A DNA stretch of 48,423 nt from Lachnospiraceae bacterium (GCA_015057445.1 SVEI01000014.1:1-48423); one strand, 5' to 3'; counted from the first letter of the stretch, positions 7,653 through 17,274 are shown. A program made the numbers and translations. The notes: generated by a model not told the origin, from the letters alone.

Positions 7653-9305
7653 TTAAAAGGTTATCCTTATTCTTGTTCCTTGATTAAGGTTACTTTCAAC
7701 ACTGATGTTTGCATTATGAAGTATAGCTCCATGTTTTACTATAGAAAGTCCCAGTCCTGTGCCACCTATCTCTTTAGAATGACTCTTATCGACTCTATAA
7801 AATCTTTCAAAAACTCTCTCCTGCTGATCAGGAGCTATTCCTATTCCCGTATCTATAACCTCTACAAAGCAAGCCTTATTGTCATCCTGTTCCACCTTAA
7901 TAATCACATTTCCATTAGGCTTATTATACTTGATAGCGTTATCGCAGAGATTAAATACCATCTCTCTAACAATGGGCTTAACACCAATCACTACTAAATC
8001 TCTACCTTTAACAGAAAGATTTACATCCTTTAGTTTTGCCACAGATTCTAGCTGTTCAGCTACTTCTATACAAATCTCATAAAGATTTACTCTTTCCTTT
8101 TCCACAGTTGAATCTGCCTCATCAAGCTGAGAGACTTTTATTATATCTTCAACCAAATTTATAAGCCTACTTGCCTCTTTGTGTATCTTTTCCGCAAATT
8201 CTGGAACATCCTTTGTCTCCACTATTCCGGTTTTTATTATCTCAGCTATTCCTGATATAGAGGTTAATGGGGTTTTTAACTCATGAGATACATTTGCAGA
8301 AAACTCTCTTCTCAGATGTTCTCTTTTTTCCTTCTCTGTAATATCAGTAACAACTATGATAGCACCTGCCACTTTTTCCTTATCAAAGACAGGATTTAGA
8401 TATAGATTAAATATTCTCTCACCTATGGCAATTGCTCTTTCATTGTGCCTACCTTCTAAGGCTAGCTTTATTGCTGTTTCAAATTCCTTGGTTCTATTAA
8501 GCACCAGTACATTTTTTTGCTCTACTCTATCAGAAACTCCAAATAGCTTTAACGCACTGGTATTATGAGACAACACTACAGCATTTTTATCGATTATGAT
8601 AAGTCCTTCCTGCATATTCTCTGTAATTAATTCAAATTCTTCTTTTTGAGCCTTCAGGGCTGCCACAGTATCTTTTATCTGTTGATTCTGGTGAGTTATC
8701 TTTCTCACAAATGGAGCCATCTCCTCATACACTTCCGCCTCTGCAGGATTATCAAGATTAATATTATCTAGTGGTTCAATAATCTGTCTAGAAAGTCTAT
8801 ACGCCAGAACACCACCAACCACAAACGCCAGAATTACTATAAGAAGAACTGGCTGAATCATGCCAAGCATTATCTTCCATATAGAATTTTGAACATAGGA
8901 AATTCTTATAACCGAACCGTCAGACAGTCTCTCAGCATGATAAACCTGTTTTTCTGACAACGTATAGGAATACCTCACACTTTTTCCTGTAGATGAAACA
9001 AGTGCGGCTTTTATCTCTTCCCTATCACTGTGATTATCCATAGTACTTATATCTGCCTGGTTATCAAATAATACTGTACCATCATTATCCACCCAGGTAA
9101 TTCTTATCTTTACATTATCTAAGCTATTCAAATAACCCAGTCCATCTGCTTCTACTCCAGCTGATATAAAATTTATCTCATTGTACATTTCGTCGGAAAT
9201 TTCTTTGTTGTAGTACCTATATAGTACACCTATTATAAATACTCCACACAAAGCTAAAACCAACAATATAATTAGCATAGTATTCTTAAATATTCTTTTG
9301 GTCAT
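7653..9305 (-). CDS. phoR: PhoR-like sensor histidine kinase
   Basis: A 550-aa membrane sensor kinase. Helix 1 spans about 10-30, an extracytoplasmic domain 31-143 and helix 2 146-170. A short linker and a PAS domain (about 218-325) follow. The dimerisation helix carries the phospho-acceptor His341 (FSANVSHELKTPLTSI). The ATPase domain shows an N box (NLCDNAIKYN), G1 (DTGIGIAPDQ), an F box (ERFYRVDKS) and G2 (GGTGLGLSIV). This is the PhoR/WalK architecture, and the position at the end of a pst-phoU-regulator operon makes phosphate sensing the natural role. It overlaps the response regulator by four bases (ATGA). The signal probably comes through PstSCAB and PhoU rather than direct Pi binding. 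Confidence 0.9.
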   Translation of the reverse strand: MTKRIFKNTMLIILLVLALCGVFIIGVLYRYYNKEISDEMYNEINFISAGVEADGLGYLNSLDNVKIRITWVDNDGTVLFDNQADISTMDNHSDREEIKAALVSSTGKSVRYSYTLSEKQVYHAERLSDGSVIRISYVQNSIWKIMLGMIQPVLLIVILAFVVGGVLAYRLSRQIIEPLDNINLDNPAEAEVYEEMAPFVRKITHQNQQIKDTVAALKAQKEEFELITENMQEGLIIIDKNAVVLSHNTSALKLFGVSDRVEQKNVLVLNRTKEFETAIKLALEGRHNERAIAIGERIFNLYLNPVFDKEKVAGAIIVVTDITEKEKREHLRREFSANVSHELKTPLTSISGIAEIIKTGIVETKDVPEFAEKIHKEASRLINLVEDIIKVSQLDEADSTVEKERVNLYEICIEVAEQLESVAKLKDVNLSVKGRDLVVIGVKPIVREMVFNLCDNAIKYNKPNGNVIIKVEQDDNKACFVEVIDTGIGIAPDQQERVFERFYRVDKSHSKEIGGTGLGLSIVKHGAILHNANISVESNLNQGTRIRITF

Positions 9306-9988
9306 TCTTCCTCACCTATCTTATAACCTACACCTCTTATGGTTTCTATAAGATTTCCTGCCTCTTTAAGTTTAACCCTTAAGGTTCTTATGTGAACATC
9401 AACCGTTCTGCTTTCTCCGTCAAATTCATAGCCCCATATCTTATTAAGTAGTTGGTCTCTATTAAGTACCTTACCTCTATTCTCTAGTAACATAACTAAA
9501 AGCTCATACTCCTTTAATGTGAGATTTATCTGTTCTCCATCTACCTTAACCGTATGCTTATCCAAATAAACTTTTAAATTTCCCACTTCAAACTTAGTAT
9601 CGGACTGGTTTTTCACCTCATTACTCTTAGTTCTCCTAAGTATTGCTTTTATTCTCGCCACCAATTCCATTATACCAAATGGCTTTGCCACATAATCGTC
9701 TGCTCCTGCATCAAGCCCCATAACTTTATCATACTCACTGTTTTTTGCAGTCAGCATAATCACAGGCACATCCTTTAGTTCAGGATTATTCCTAAGCTTT
9801 CCCAAAACGCTAAAGCCATCCTCTTCTGGGAGCATAATATCAAGAAGTATCAAACTAGGAGTCTGGTTTTTTATACTTTCCCAAAACAAAGACGGTTTCT
9901 CAAAGCCCTTAGCTTCAAGCTCCATATGACATAATGAATATACCACAAATTCTCTTATACTACTGTCATCCTCTAAGACATAAATCAT
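9302..9988 (-). CDS. phoB: PhoB/PhoP-like response regulator, OmpR family
   Basis: A 228-aa OmpR-type regulator. The receiver domain (1-120) has the acidic pocket Glu6/Asp7/Asp8, phospho-acceptor Asp50 (LILLDIMLP), LTAK and the conserved Lys in YVAKPFG. The winged-helix DNA-binding domain follows (about 130-225), with SRTVDVHIRTLRVKL as the recognition region and a closing ETIRGVGYKI. When phosphorylated by the adjacent PhoR-like kinase it should bind Pho boxes and activate pst genes. It overlaps phoU by four bases and the kinase by four bases. In Firmicutes this gene is also called phoP; I cannot separate the two names. Confidence 0.92.
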   Translation of the reverse strand: MIYVLEDDSSIREFVVYSLCHMELEAKGFEKPSLFWESIKNQTPSLILLDIMLPEEDGFSVLGKLRNNPELKDVPVIMLTAKNSEYDKVMGLDAGADDYVAKPFGIMELVARIKAILRRTKSNEVKNQSDTKFEVGNLKVYLDKHTVKVDGEQINLTLKEYELLVMLLENRGKVLNRDQLLNKIWGYEFDGESRTVDVHIRTLRVKLKEAGNLIETIRGVGYKIGEEE

Positions 9989-10626
9989 TTAACTCTCTCT
10001 CCCACTATTGAATATTCTACCCATTCAGCTATATTTGTAGCATGATCCGCAATTCTTTCAAAATATTTTGCAATCATAATAACGTCAATCCAGAATTCTC
10101 CCTGACTAGGCGTATCACTTATGTAGCCTATTAGTTTATTCTTTATTTCAACAAACAGCTTATCAACCTCGTCGTCCTGATTAAGAACCTTATGTGCCAG
10201 TTGTAAGTCCTTCCTAACATAGGACTCAACCGCATCCGTCACCATCTCTTTGGCGTATACAGACATAAGCTTAAGGGTAGTATAATCTGTCATATTATAT
10301 TCTGCCGTATATCTTATCATGTCGGAAATATCTGCACACTGATCTCCTATTCTCTCCATATCAGATATCATACGAAGTGCGGCAGATACAAGTCTTAAGT
10401 CAGAAGCTACCGGTTGCTGCTTTAGGAAAATTCCCATACATATATTTTCTATCTCTCGTTCACATTTGTCAATGGATTCCTCTAATTCGTGACTTCGACT
10501 CACGTAGGATTGATCTCCTTTAAATAAAGCATCTGTAGTCTCAGTGATATGGCGTTCACACATAGCTCCCATTCTTATCAAATTTACATTAAGCTCTTCT
10601 AGCTGTTTTTCAAATCCCTTTCTCAT
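9985..10626 (-). CDS. phoU: Phosphate transport regulator PhoU
   Basis: A 213-aa all-helical PhoU protein with two repeats of the PhoU domain. Family motifs visible are ELEESIDKCEREIE, then PVASDLRLVSAALRMISDMERIGD in repeat 1, and VIMIAKYFERIADHATNIAEW in repeat 2. The acidic E/DxxxD patterns bind metal. PhoU links the Pst transporter to the PhoR kinase and represses the Pho response when phosphate is plentiful. It starts two bases after the pstB stop, with AGGAAGG inside the pstB end. Its stop overlaps the response-regulator start. Confidence 0.95.
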   Translation of the reverse strand: MRKGFEKQLEELNVNLIRMGAMCERHITETTDALFKGDQSYVSRSHELEESIDKCEREIENICMGIFLKQQPVASDLRLVSAALRMISDMERIGDQCADISDMIRYTAEYNMTDYTTLKLMSVYAKEMVTDAVESYVRKDLQLAHKVLNQDDEVDKLFVEIKNKLIGYISDTPSQGEFWIDVIMIAKYFERIADHATNIAEWVEYSIVGERVK

Positions 10627-10628
10627 TT

Positions 10629-11378
10629 TTAACCAAACCTTCCTGTAATATAATCTTCTGTTCGCTTGTCCCGTGGATTAGAAAACAATTTATCCGTATC
10701 ACCAAACTCTACAACCTCTCCCATCAGAAAAAAAGCTGTTTTGTCCGATATTCTTGCTGCCTGTTGCATATTATGTGTAACCATTATAATAGTATAATTA
10801 TCCTTCAACTCCACTGCCAAATCCTCTATCTTAGATGTAGAAATTGGGTCTAATGCGCTGGTTGGCTCATCCATAAGAAGAACCTCTGGTTCCACAGCTA
10901 GTGCCCTTGCTATGCAAAGTCGCTGCTGTTGACCACCAGATAAGCCCAAAGCACTTTTCTTAAGTCTATCCTTAACCTCATCCCAAATTGCCGCATCTCT
11001 TAAGGACTTCTCCACTATATCATCTAACTTTACCTTACTTTTAATGCCATGTGTTCTTGGCCCATAGGCAATGTTATCATATATACTCATAGGAAATGGA
11101 TTTGGTTTTTGAAACACCATACCCACCCTTTTTCTAAGCAAATTCACATCCATACCCTTATAAATATTGTCTCCATCCAGGGTTATACTACCACTAATTC
11201 TACAGCCCTCAACAAGATCATTCATACGGTTTAAGCTTTTAAGCAGCGTGGATTTTCCACATCCTGATGGACCGATAAATGCAGTTATCATTCCTGATGG
11301 TATGTGAAGATTTACATTCTTTAAAGCATGAAACTCACCATAATATAAATCCATATTTTTAATATCAAAACTACCCAT
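10629..11378 (-). CDS. pstB: Phosphate ABC transporter ATP-binding protein PstB
   Basis: A 249-aa ABC ATPase. It shows Walker [10 protein letters not shown] (about 33-41), the Q loop with [18 protein letters not shown] (strongly PstB-specific), the signature [16 protein letters not shown], Walker [13 protein letters not shown] and the H loop (MVTHNM). The closing [10 protein letters not shown] is the PstB C-terminus. It drives phosphate import as a dimer on the PstC/PstA channel. AGAAGGAG lies 7 bases upstream of the start. The gap from pstA is 13 bases. Confidence 0.97.
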   Translation of the reverse strand: MGSFDIKNMDLYYGEFHALKNVNLHIPSGMITAFIGPSGCGKSTLLKSLNRMNDLVEGCRISGSITLDGDNIYKGMDVNLLRKRVGMVFQKPNPFPMSIYDNIAYGPRTHGIKSKVKLDDIVEKSLRDAAIWDEVKDRLKKSALGLSGGQQQRLCIARALAVEPEVLLMDEPTSALDPISTSKIEDLAVELKDNYTIIMVTHNMQQAARISDKTAFFLMGEVVEFGDTDKLFSNPRDKRTEDYITGRFG

Positions 11379-11391
11379 TATAAATCTCCTT

Positions 11392-12309
11392 CTAATAATA
11401 CTCCTTCTGCAATTTCTTACCTATAAAACCAGACAATACATTAATCAAAATAACCGTACCAAACAATACCACAGCTGTTGCATATGCCTGATCAGTATAC
11501 AATCCCTCTGACATAAGCTTATACATATGAACAGACAGGGTACTACCTGAATCAAATAAACTATCTGGAACCTTAGCTTGAGTTCCTGTGGTGTAAAGAA
11601 GCGCTGCTGTCTCTCCTACTATTCTTCCTATAGAGAGGATTATTCCTGACAAAATCCCTGGCACCGCTGCCGGCAGAACTATCCTAAATATAGTCCTAAG
11701 TCTTCCAGCACCTAACCCAAAACTACCCTCTCTAAAGGAATCCGGAACAGCCTTTAGGGCCTCTTCCGTGGTTCTCATAATTGTTGGCAATACCATTATA
11801 GAAAGCGTTATTGCACCTCCTATAAATGATAACTTCCAGCCAAGTGCTATAACAAAGAACAAATATCCAAATAGTCCATAGATTATAGATGGTATTCCCG
11901 ATAAAGTTTCTGTTGTAAGGCTTATCAGCTTTACTAGTTTACTCCCCTTCTTCGCATACTCAACCATATATACGGCTGAAAATACGCCCACTGGAACTGC
12001 AATCAAAAGAGAAAGCCCTGTCATAAGCAGTGTATTTATAATAGCTGGCATCATAGAAACATTCTCCGTTGTATACTCCCAGGCAAAAAGCTCTGCATTT
12101 ATGTTAGGAATCCCCTTTACCATAATGTATATAACTAAAGAACCTAACACCACCACTGTTATTAACGTGGCTAAGCATACTAATAAAAAAAGCACTAAGG
12201 AAAACGTTCTGCCCTTATATGTCTTTAACCTATCTTTATAAGAATTTACATTTATAGGATTATCGGCACCCATCTTTTCACTTTCCAACTTGTCAATAAC
12301 GTCCACCAT
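11392..12309 (-). CDS. pstA: Phosphate ABC transporter permease PstA
   Basis: A 305-aa inner-membrane permease with six predicted helices and a cytoplasmic N-terminal extension of about 30 residues. The binding-protein-dependent transport signature lies near residues 170-220: the [24 protein letters not shown] region, followed by [18 protein letters not shown], the EAA loop that docks PstB. It pairs with PstC. The gene begins directly on the pstC stop (TAAATG), with GGAGG just before the junction, so translation is coupled. Confidence 0.95.
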   Translation of the reverse strand: MVDVIDKLESEKMGADNPINVNSYKDRLKTYKGRTFSLVLFLLVCLATLITVVVLGSLVIYIMVKGIPNINAELFAWEYTTENVSMMPAIINTLLMTGLSLLIAVPVGVFSAVYMVEYAKKGSKLVKLISLTTETLSGIPSIIYGLFGYLFFVIALGWKLSFIGGAITLSIMVLPTIMRTTEEALKAVPDSFREGSFGLGAGRLRTIFRIVLPAAVPGILSGIILSIGRIVGETAALLYTTGTQAKVPDSLFDSGSTLSVHMYKLMSEGLYTDQAYATAVVLFGTVILINVLSGFIGKKLQKEYY

Positions 12310-13158
12310 TTATGCCTCCCTCTTCTTAATTAAAGAAAATGATACGTTAATTATCAAAATAAATACAAATAATACTACCCCTGTGGCAATAAGAGCCTCT
12401 CTATGCAAATCAGTAGCATAGCCCATCTCTAGAACTATATTTGACGTCATAGTTCTAACACCACTTATTAGGCTATCTGGAACTATAGGCTGATTACCTG
12501 CAATCATTATCACCGCCATGGTCTCTCCTATGGCACGGCCTATTCCAAGTATTACTCCCGCTAAAACTCCAGACTTAGCCGCAGGCAAAACCGCTCTAAA
12601 GACGGCGCCCTCGTGAGTGTCACCAAGAGCAAGTGCTCCCTCGTAGTAGCTTTCTGGTACAGCTTTTATATTGCTCTCACTAACACTAATAATAGTAGGA
12701 AGAATCATTATCCCTAGCAAAACAGATGCTGTAAGTATTCCTTTCCCACTTCCACCAAATGTACTTTGCATAATAGGAACTATAACCATAAGACCGAAAA
12801 ATCCATATACAACAGAAGGAATTCCAGCCATAAGCTCTACTCCCGACTTTAATATCTTGTACAGCTTTTTAGGACAGAATTTTGCCAAAAATATAGCTGT
12901 AAATAATCCTATGGGAACACCTACAATCATGGCTCCTGCTGTGATATAAATACTTCCTATAATCATAGGAAATATTCCGTAGATATTTTGATTTGGACTC
13001 CATACCTTACCAAATATAAAATCAAAAAAACCAATCTCCTTAATAGCTGGTATTCCATTTGCAAACATAAATAAACATATCATGGCGACTGCCAGTATAG
13101 ACATACTGGCAGCCACCATAAAAAGAATCTGCATCCCTTTTTCTTTAATTTTCCACAT
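12310..13158 (-). CDS. pstC: Phosphate ABC transporter permease PstC
   Basis: A 282-aa permease with six helices. The conserved EAA loop is at ESNIKAVPESYYEGALALG, followed by VLPAAKSGVLAGVILGIGRAIGETMAV, a strong PstC signature. Helices 2-3 carry ELMAGIPSVVYGFFG, also typical. It forms the membrane channel with PstA. The start codon follows the pstS stop directly (TAGATG), with GAGGTAAAG as the ribosome site inside the pstS end. Confidence 0.95.
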   Translation of the reverse strand: MWKIKEKGMQILFMVAASMSILAVAMICLFMFANGIPAIKEIGFFDFIFGKVWSPNQNIYGIFPMIIGSIYITAGAMIVGVPIGLFTAIFLAKFCPKKLYKILKSGVELMAGIPSVVYGFFGLMVIVPIMQSTFGGSGKGILTASVLLGIMILPTIISVSESNIKAVPESYYEGALALGDTHEGAVFRAVLPAAKSGVLAGVILGIGRAIGETMAVIMIAGNQPIVPDSLISGVRTMTSNIVLEMGYATDLHREALIATGVVLFVFILIINVSFSLIKKREA

Positions 13159-14040
13159 CTACTTTACCTCTGACCAACTTGTAATCTCACCAGTATAAAT
13201 CTTCATTACCTGCTCCTTAGTAAGACCTTCTACTGGATTATTTACATGTACAACCACTGCAATTCCATCTAAAGCAATTGCCTGTGATATAGCTCCTTGT
13301 TCTATTTCACTGTCCTTAAGTTCTCTAGAAGCCATTCCTATATCACATACTCCCTCTACAGCAGATGTAACTCCAGTAGTTGAATCATTTTGCTGTACTT
13401 CAATAATAACGTTAGGGTTAATTGTCTCGTATGCTTCCTTTAACTTTTCCATAACCGGTGTAACCGAAGATGAACCTGCGACAGTTATCTTCCCTGACAT
13501 ATTGCTTGACTCGTAAGCACCAGCACTTCCCTGACTAATATACCCTGCATCCTCTACCACTGCCTGACCATCATCACTCAGAATAAATGTAATAAAATCT
13601 GCGGCCACTTCATTCACATCTCCTTTTGTTACGATGTTAAAAGGTCTTGCCACTGCGTAGCTCCCATTCTTTACATTTTCTGTTGTGGCTTCCACACCCT
13701 CGATTTTGAGCGATTTAACCTCTGAATTCATAGAGCCTAACGAAATGTAGCCTATAGCTGACTCATTGCCTGCAACTGTTGTAATCATTACTGAGGTTGA
13801 ATTAGTAATCTCAGCTGATGGTGTTGTCATATCCACCTTATTCCCGTTTTCGTCCTTTTGTTCAACACCCATAAGCTCCACAAAAGCACCTCTGGTTCCC
13901 GAACCATCCTCTCTAGACACAACTGTTATCCCATCACTTCCTTTGGCCTCTCCACAACCTGAAAGGGTTGATAATGCAAGAGCACCTGCTAGTATCATTG
14001 TTGCCATTTTCTTAACTGATTTTCTCATTGTTTTCTTCAT
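13159..14040 (-). CDS. pstS: Phosphate-binding lipoprotein PstS, circularly permuted order
   Basis: A 293-aa lipoprotein. A Lys-rich signal peptide ends in the lipobox LSGC (Cys29), so the protein is anchored outside the membrane. The mature part holds both halves of a PstS-type fold in swapped order. VVSREDGSGTRGAF and AIGYISLGS, normally the second half, come first (about 40-110). VAGSSSVTPVMEKL, CDIGMASRELK and IYTGEITSW, normally the first half, come last (about 188-293). Pi-binding residues in GSSS, SR and DGSGTR are present. The protein delivers phosphate to PstCA. AAAAGGAG lies 11 bases upstream of the ATG. It is the first gene of a seven-gene operon. Confidence 0.92.
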   Translation of the reverse strand: MKKTMRKSVKKMATMILAGALALSTLSGCGEAKGSDGITVVSREDGSGTRGAFVELMGVEQKDENGNKVDMTTPSAEITNSTSVMITTVAGNESAIGYISLGSMNSEVKSLKIEGVEATTENVKNGSYAVARPFNIVTKGDVNEVAADFITFILSDDGQAVVEDAGYISQGSAGAYESSNMSGKITVAGSSSVTPVMEKLKEAYETINPNVIIEVQQNDSTTGVTSAVEGVCDIGMASRELKDSEIEQGAISQAIALDGIAVVVHVNNPVEGLTKEQVMKIYTGEITSWSEVK

Positions 14041-14041
14041 C

Positions 14042-14099
14042 TTTGATTGTACTCCTTTTCAATCTTATTCTTATAATCTCTTTCCTTTGTACAATCAAA
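14042..14099. promoter_or_regulatory. pstS promoter inside an 11-bp perfect inverted repeat
   Basis: TTTGATTGTAC (14042-14052) and its exact inverse GTACAATCAAA (14089-14099) bracket 36 bases just before pstS. On the minus strand TTGATT (14093-14098, inside the outer arm) and TATAAG (14070-14075) are 17 bases apart and form a plausible promoter. The inner arm lies between the Shine-Dalgarno and the start codon. It may be an operator for a DNA-binding protein or, if transcription starts farther upstream, a hairpin that hides the ribosome site. Confidence 0.45.
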
Positions 14100-14107
14100 A
14101 TATAAAA

Positions 14108-14135
14108 TACCAAGGTAAAATCTGTTACCTTGGTA
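14108..14135. promoter_or_regulatory. Hairpin upstream of pstS
   Basis: TACCAAGGTAA (14108-14118) pairs perfectly with TTACCTTGGTA (14125-14135). On the minus strand it is followed by a T-rich stretch (TTTTATATTTTG), so it could act as a second terminator of the upstream gene or as an attenuator. Confidence 0.5.
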
Positions 14136-14136
14136 A

Positions 14137-14153
14137 AGTTAAATGTTTGTTAA
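14137..14153 (-). promoter_or_regulatory. Candidate Pho box of the pst operon
   Basis: The minus strand reads TTAACA-AACAT-TTAACT, two direct repeats of TTAACA type with an 11-base period. This matches the PhoP box form known in Bacillus (TT(A/C/T)ACA repeats spaced 11 bases). It lies about 100 bases before pstS, ~39 bases upstream of the predicted -35, which is farther than usual. Confidence 0.4.
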
Positions 14154-14159
14154 GTTCAT

Positions 14160-14189
14160 AAAAAATACCCTGTCCTAAGACAGGGTATC
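14160..14189 (-). terminator. Terminator of the surface-protein gene
   Basis: ATACCCTGTC (14165-14174) pairs perfectly with GACAGGGTAT (14179-14188), and on the minus strand it is followed by a run of T. It lies 14 bases after the stop of the 14203 gene and separates it from pstS. Confidence 0.88.
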
Positions 14190-14202
14190 TCTAAAATAAT
14201 TA

Positions 14203-17073
14203 TTAAAATTTAGATTTTCTTTTAGCTACAAAAAGCATTCCTATTCCTGAAACAAGCATAAGCACCACCATAATATTAATTGGTGTATTGTCTCCTGTTT
14301 TAACGTTTGAATCAGAATTATCCGGCGCCTCTGTTGTAGTTGCTGTTGTAGCAGCAGTTGTAGGTGCCTCTGTGTCTGTCATAGAACCAGCTGGGGCCTG
14401 AGTTGTTGCAGCAGTTGTTGGTGCTTCTGTAGAAGTTGTTGTTGGTTCCTCTGTAGAAGTTGTTGTTGGCTCTTCTGTAGTGGTTGCAGTTGTTTCCTCT
14501 GCATCCGCTGCCTTAACTCTCACATTAAGAAGCACATCAAGTGGAACATTTTCTGGGTCGACATACTCTGGTAAAACAGCTCTTCCACGTAAAGTGAATG
14601 TTTGCTCCTCCTTAGATGTCGGATCGTAATTTGCAGAGTTCAAATCCCAAGTTACGCCTATCTGATCTAAGCCTTCTTCAGTCTCCATTGCAACTGTACC
14701 TGGCAATCTAATATCATTTAAAGCAGTTCCATTATCAGCTGTCACCTCGCCATTTGGACCTGATATTGATATCAATGATAATTTTTCCGCTGTTTGCTTA
14801 TAAGTAGCCTTTAGGATACCATCATTTCCCAATGTAGCTGTCAGCTTTTCACTTCCATAATACACTTCCACATCATCAGCAAACACGTAACCATCCATAG
14901 GGGAAATAGTAATAGTTCCTGTATATTCAGTGCCACCTACTATATCTCCTACTGGTGACCATGCAACTGAAATCTTGTTATTAACACCATCTGTTGTTGT
15001 GGTTGCTGAAGTATCCGGAGTCTTGCCATGTTCTAATGGTTCAATTCCACCTAAATCTACTCTATCAATAGTAGTAATAGCCTTAATTAGTGCATATTCA
15101 TTATCTGTATATGTTTCTGCTGTTGTCTTAGCTGTACCGTTTTGAGAAACTGCTGCAGCATTAGTTGTGCCCACTTTCACTTGGAAATCTGAAGGTGTTG
15201 TTATTACTGGCAATGCTGAAAATGCCTGACCATTACCTGCAACACTTATAGCCTCCACCGTTCCACCATTAATGGTAAGTGTTCCCTCGTCATTACGAAT
15301 CGCACACACATTACCATTACTGCTTCCCACAGTTGCCTTTATACTAGCGTTTCCAGAGATAGAAGAATCTCCCCTTACTCTAAATGCAAGATTCTTATAA
15401 CCTGTACCTGAGCTTGCCAGTGTTACATCACCAGATGTGGCATCTATGCTAGCATCGTCGGTCATTGTAACACTTCCCACATCTATACCCTGAGATAGCA
15501 TAGTGCTATCTCCTGCAACAGACTTAATAGAAGCGTTATCAGCTATACTCACGTTAGCCGTTGAAAGTAAGCCTTGGCTTACCTGTGACTCTCCACATTC
15601 AATAGATATTTTTGCATTATCTTCGAGAGATAAGACTCTGCTTTTTATATCCATTGCATTTGTAATCATAGTTGTGCTACCTGAATAAATATTTAATTCT
15701 GAATCCCCAGTCATATTCCATGTCCTATTGCTACCAGAGCCACAAAAAACTCCATAAGCATATGAATTTGCGCTTGTAGTATCACCAATATCTACGTTTA
15801 TAGTGGATTTTCCATCCATAGTAACATCCCCGTTACCAACATTTAAGCCCATAGCAGTTAATGACTTAGGCATATTTATGTCTATAGTTGGTCCTGCAGT
15901 TGAAGAATTGCCTGACATAACAATTCCACCGGAACAGTCAATTCCGTAACCCCACACCATAGAAACACCAGTATCAATCGACACCTTTGGCTGTCCGGAA
16001 AGCTGCATCACTCCTGGGCATCTTATTCCAGTCTTACTTATGGCAGTAGATGCATTTGTCACATTCTCTTGACCCACCTTTATATCTACAATACTGCTGT
16101 TGGATATAGAAACACCACCTGTATTCTTTGTATCTATACCGATGCTCTGATTATTTCCCTGGGCTACATCTATGCTTAATTCTCCCTTTTGCATATCAAA
16201 TCCATTGGCATATATAGCTCTACAGTTATTACCTCTTCCAACATTTATCTCCACTTTACCTGTGGTGTTTATAGTTGCTTTACTTGCTATATCAATTCCA
16301 TATAAATCATAATTGGTTCCCTGTGTATAAACTCCATCTTTCATATTTATACTTAGGGATGCATTATCTGCTACTGTAAGTGAACCTGTGCTGTTTTCAT
16401 TATATATTCCGTAACAATTTGCTCCACCTTCTCCCACATTTATCTCTAATGTGGAGCTATCTTCTACCATTACAGTACCTGTAGGATTTATTATTCTCTG
16501 GTTACTTCCACGTCCTCCTACGTTCAAAGTAAGCTTTGCCTGTCCCGCCAGAACAAAATTCTGGCAAATAACTGTGTTAGTAACATTGGTCTTTTCATCA
16601 TTAATTGTAAGTGTTCCGCTTCCCGAAATACTAAGTGCCTTATTATTAGTTGTATATGTTTTAATTATTGACTCAGTATTTGTATCACTTACATCTGTAA
16701 TTACATTGTCACCCTCTAAAATCACAGTAAGACCATTAGTATAAATTCCAGGCATAGAATCTATGGCAGTAATTCCATCAACCTGCAAATTAAGATTTTT
16801 TAGCGTAAGTCTTGTCCATGAACCCACATTTTCATACTTTGCGTTCCAATCTGAGTTCGTTCCTGTAAGACCTGTAGTAGTGTTATCCCCATTCTTATAA
16901 TAGGCAGTTGAACCTGCTACACCCGTATCAACTTCCATAGAAACCCCATTAATGGTTATAACCGATGATGCTGCCTTAGGCTCAAGCACTCCCACATTAA
17001 GTAGCAGTGTAAACATAAGCGCCAGCGTCATTACCAGACTTATTCCTTTCTTCATAGTTCTTCTTAGTTTCAC
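14203..17073 (-). CDS. Wall-anchored repetitive surface protein
   Basis: A 956-aa secreted protein. A signal peptide covers about residues 1-35. A long Asn/Ser/Thr-rich region (about 40-640) follows, made of recurring short units of the type 'xNASIxxxxG' and 'GTLTIN', expected to form a beta-solenoid. Next come two Ig-like segments (about 640-850, with VTWDLNSANYDPTSKEEQTF). A Thr-rich stalk with near-perfect EEPTTTST repeats leads to VKTGDNTP, one membrane helix and a basic tail (AKRKSKF). The last part is a degenerate LPXTG-type sorting signal, so the protein is probably linked to peptidoglycan by sortase. The function is unknown; adhesion is possible. The start is a GTG at 17073 with GGGGAGGG 9-10 bases upstream; an ATG six codons later has a weaker site. 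Confidence 0.8.
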   Translation of the reverse strand: MKLRRTMKKGISLVMTLALMFTLLLNVGVLEPKAASSVITINGVSMEVDTGVAGSTAYYKNGDNTTTGLTGTNSDWNAKYENVGSWTRLTLKNLNLQVDGITAIDSMPGIYTNGLTVILEGDNVITDVSDTNTESIIKTYTTNNKALSISGSGTLTINDEKTNVTNTVICQNFVLAGQAKLTLNVGGRGSNQRIINPTGTVMVEDSSTLEINVGEGGANCYGIYNENSTGSLTVADNASLSINMKDGVYTQGTNYDLYGIDIASKATINTTGKVEINVGRGNNCRAIYANGFDMQKGELSIDVAQGNNQSIGIDTKNTGGVSISNSSIVDIKVGQENVTNASTAISKTGIRCPGVMQLSGQPKVSIDTGVSMVWGYGIDCSGGIVMSGNSSTAGPTIDINMPKSLTAMGLNVGNGDVTMDGKSTINVDIGDTTSANSYAYGVFCGSGSNRTWNMTGDSELNIYSGSTTMITNAMDIKSRVLSLEDNAKISIECGESQVSQGLLSTANVSIADNASIKSVAGDSTMLSQGIDVGSVTMTDDASIDATSGDVTLASSGTGYKNLAFRVRGDSSISGNASIKATVGSSNGNVCAIRNDEGTLTINGGTVEAISVAGNGQAFSALPVITTPSDFQVKVGTTNAAAVSQNGTAKTTAETYTDNEYALIKAITTIDRVDLGGIEPLEHGKTPDTSATTTTDGVNNKISVAWSPVGDIVGGTEYTGTITISPMDGYVFADDVEVYYGSEKLTATLGNDGILKATYKQTAEKLSLISISGPNGEVTADNGTALNDIRLPGTVAMETEEGLDQIGVTWDLNSANYDPTSKEEQTFTLRGRAVLPEYVDPENVPLDVLLNVRVKAADAEETTATTTEEPTTTSTEEPTTTSTEAPTTAATTQAPAGSMTDTEAPTTAATTATTTEAPDNSDSNVKTGDNTPINIMVVLMLVSGIGMLFVAKRKSKF

Positions 17074-17218
17074 CTTTACTAACCCTCCCCTAAAAAAATA
17101 TTTATTCTACATTTAAGCCCATAAATAATCTAGTATTCCTATAATAATATAATAGTAAAGCCATTATATACCAACAAACGCATTAAAGATAGTGAATTTT
17201 TATTTAGCTTGTGATATT

Positions 17219-17255
17219 ACAAAAAATAACCAAGGTATTATCATACCTCGGTTAT
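17219..17255 (-). terminator. Terminator of hydF
   Basis: On the minus strand ATAACCGAGGTAT pairs with ATACCTTGGTTAT (one wobble) around a 4-base loop, followed by six T. It lies about 20 bases after the hydF stop. Confidence 0.88.
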
Positions 17256-17274
17256 AAATTCTCTAGTTTCTTTA

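Noticed and set aside
14108-14135. Riboswitch upstream of pstS
   Set aside because: Only a simple hairpin is visible; no known aptamer fold or conserved loop.
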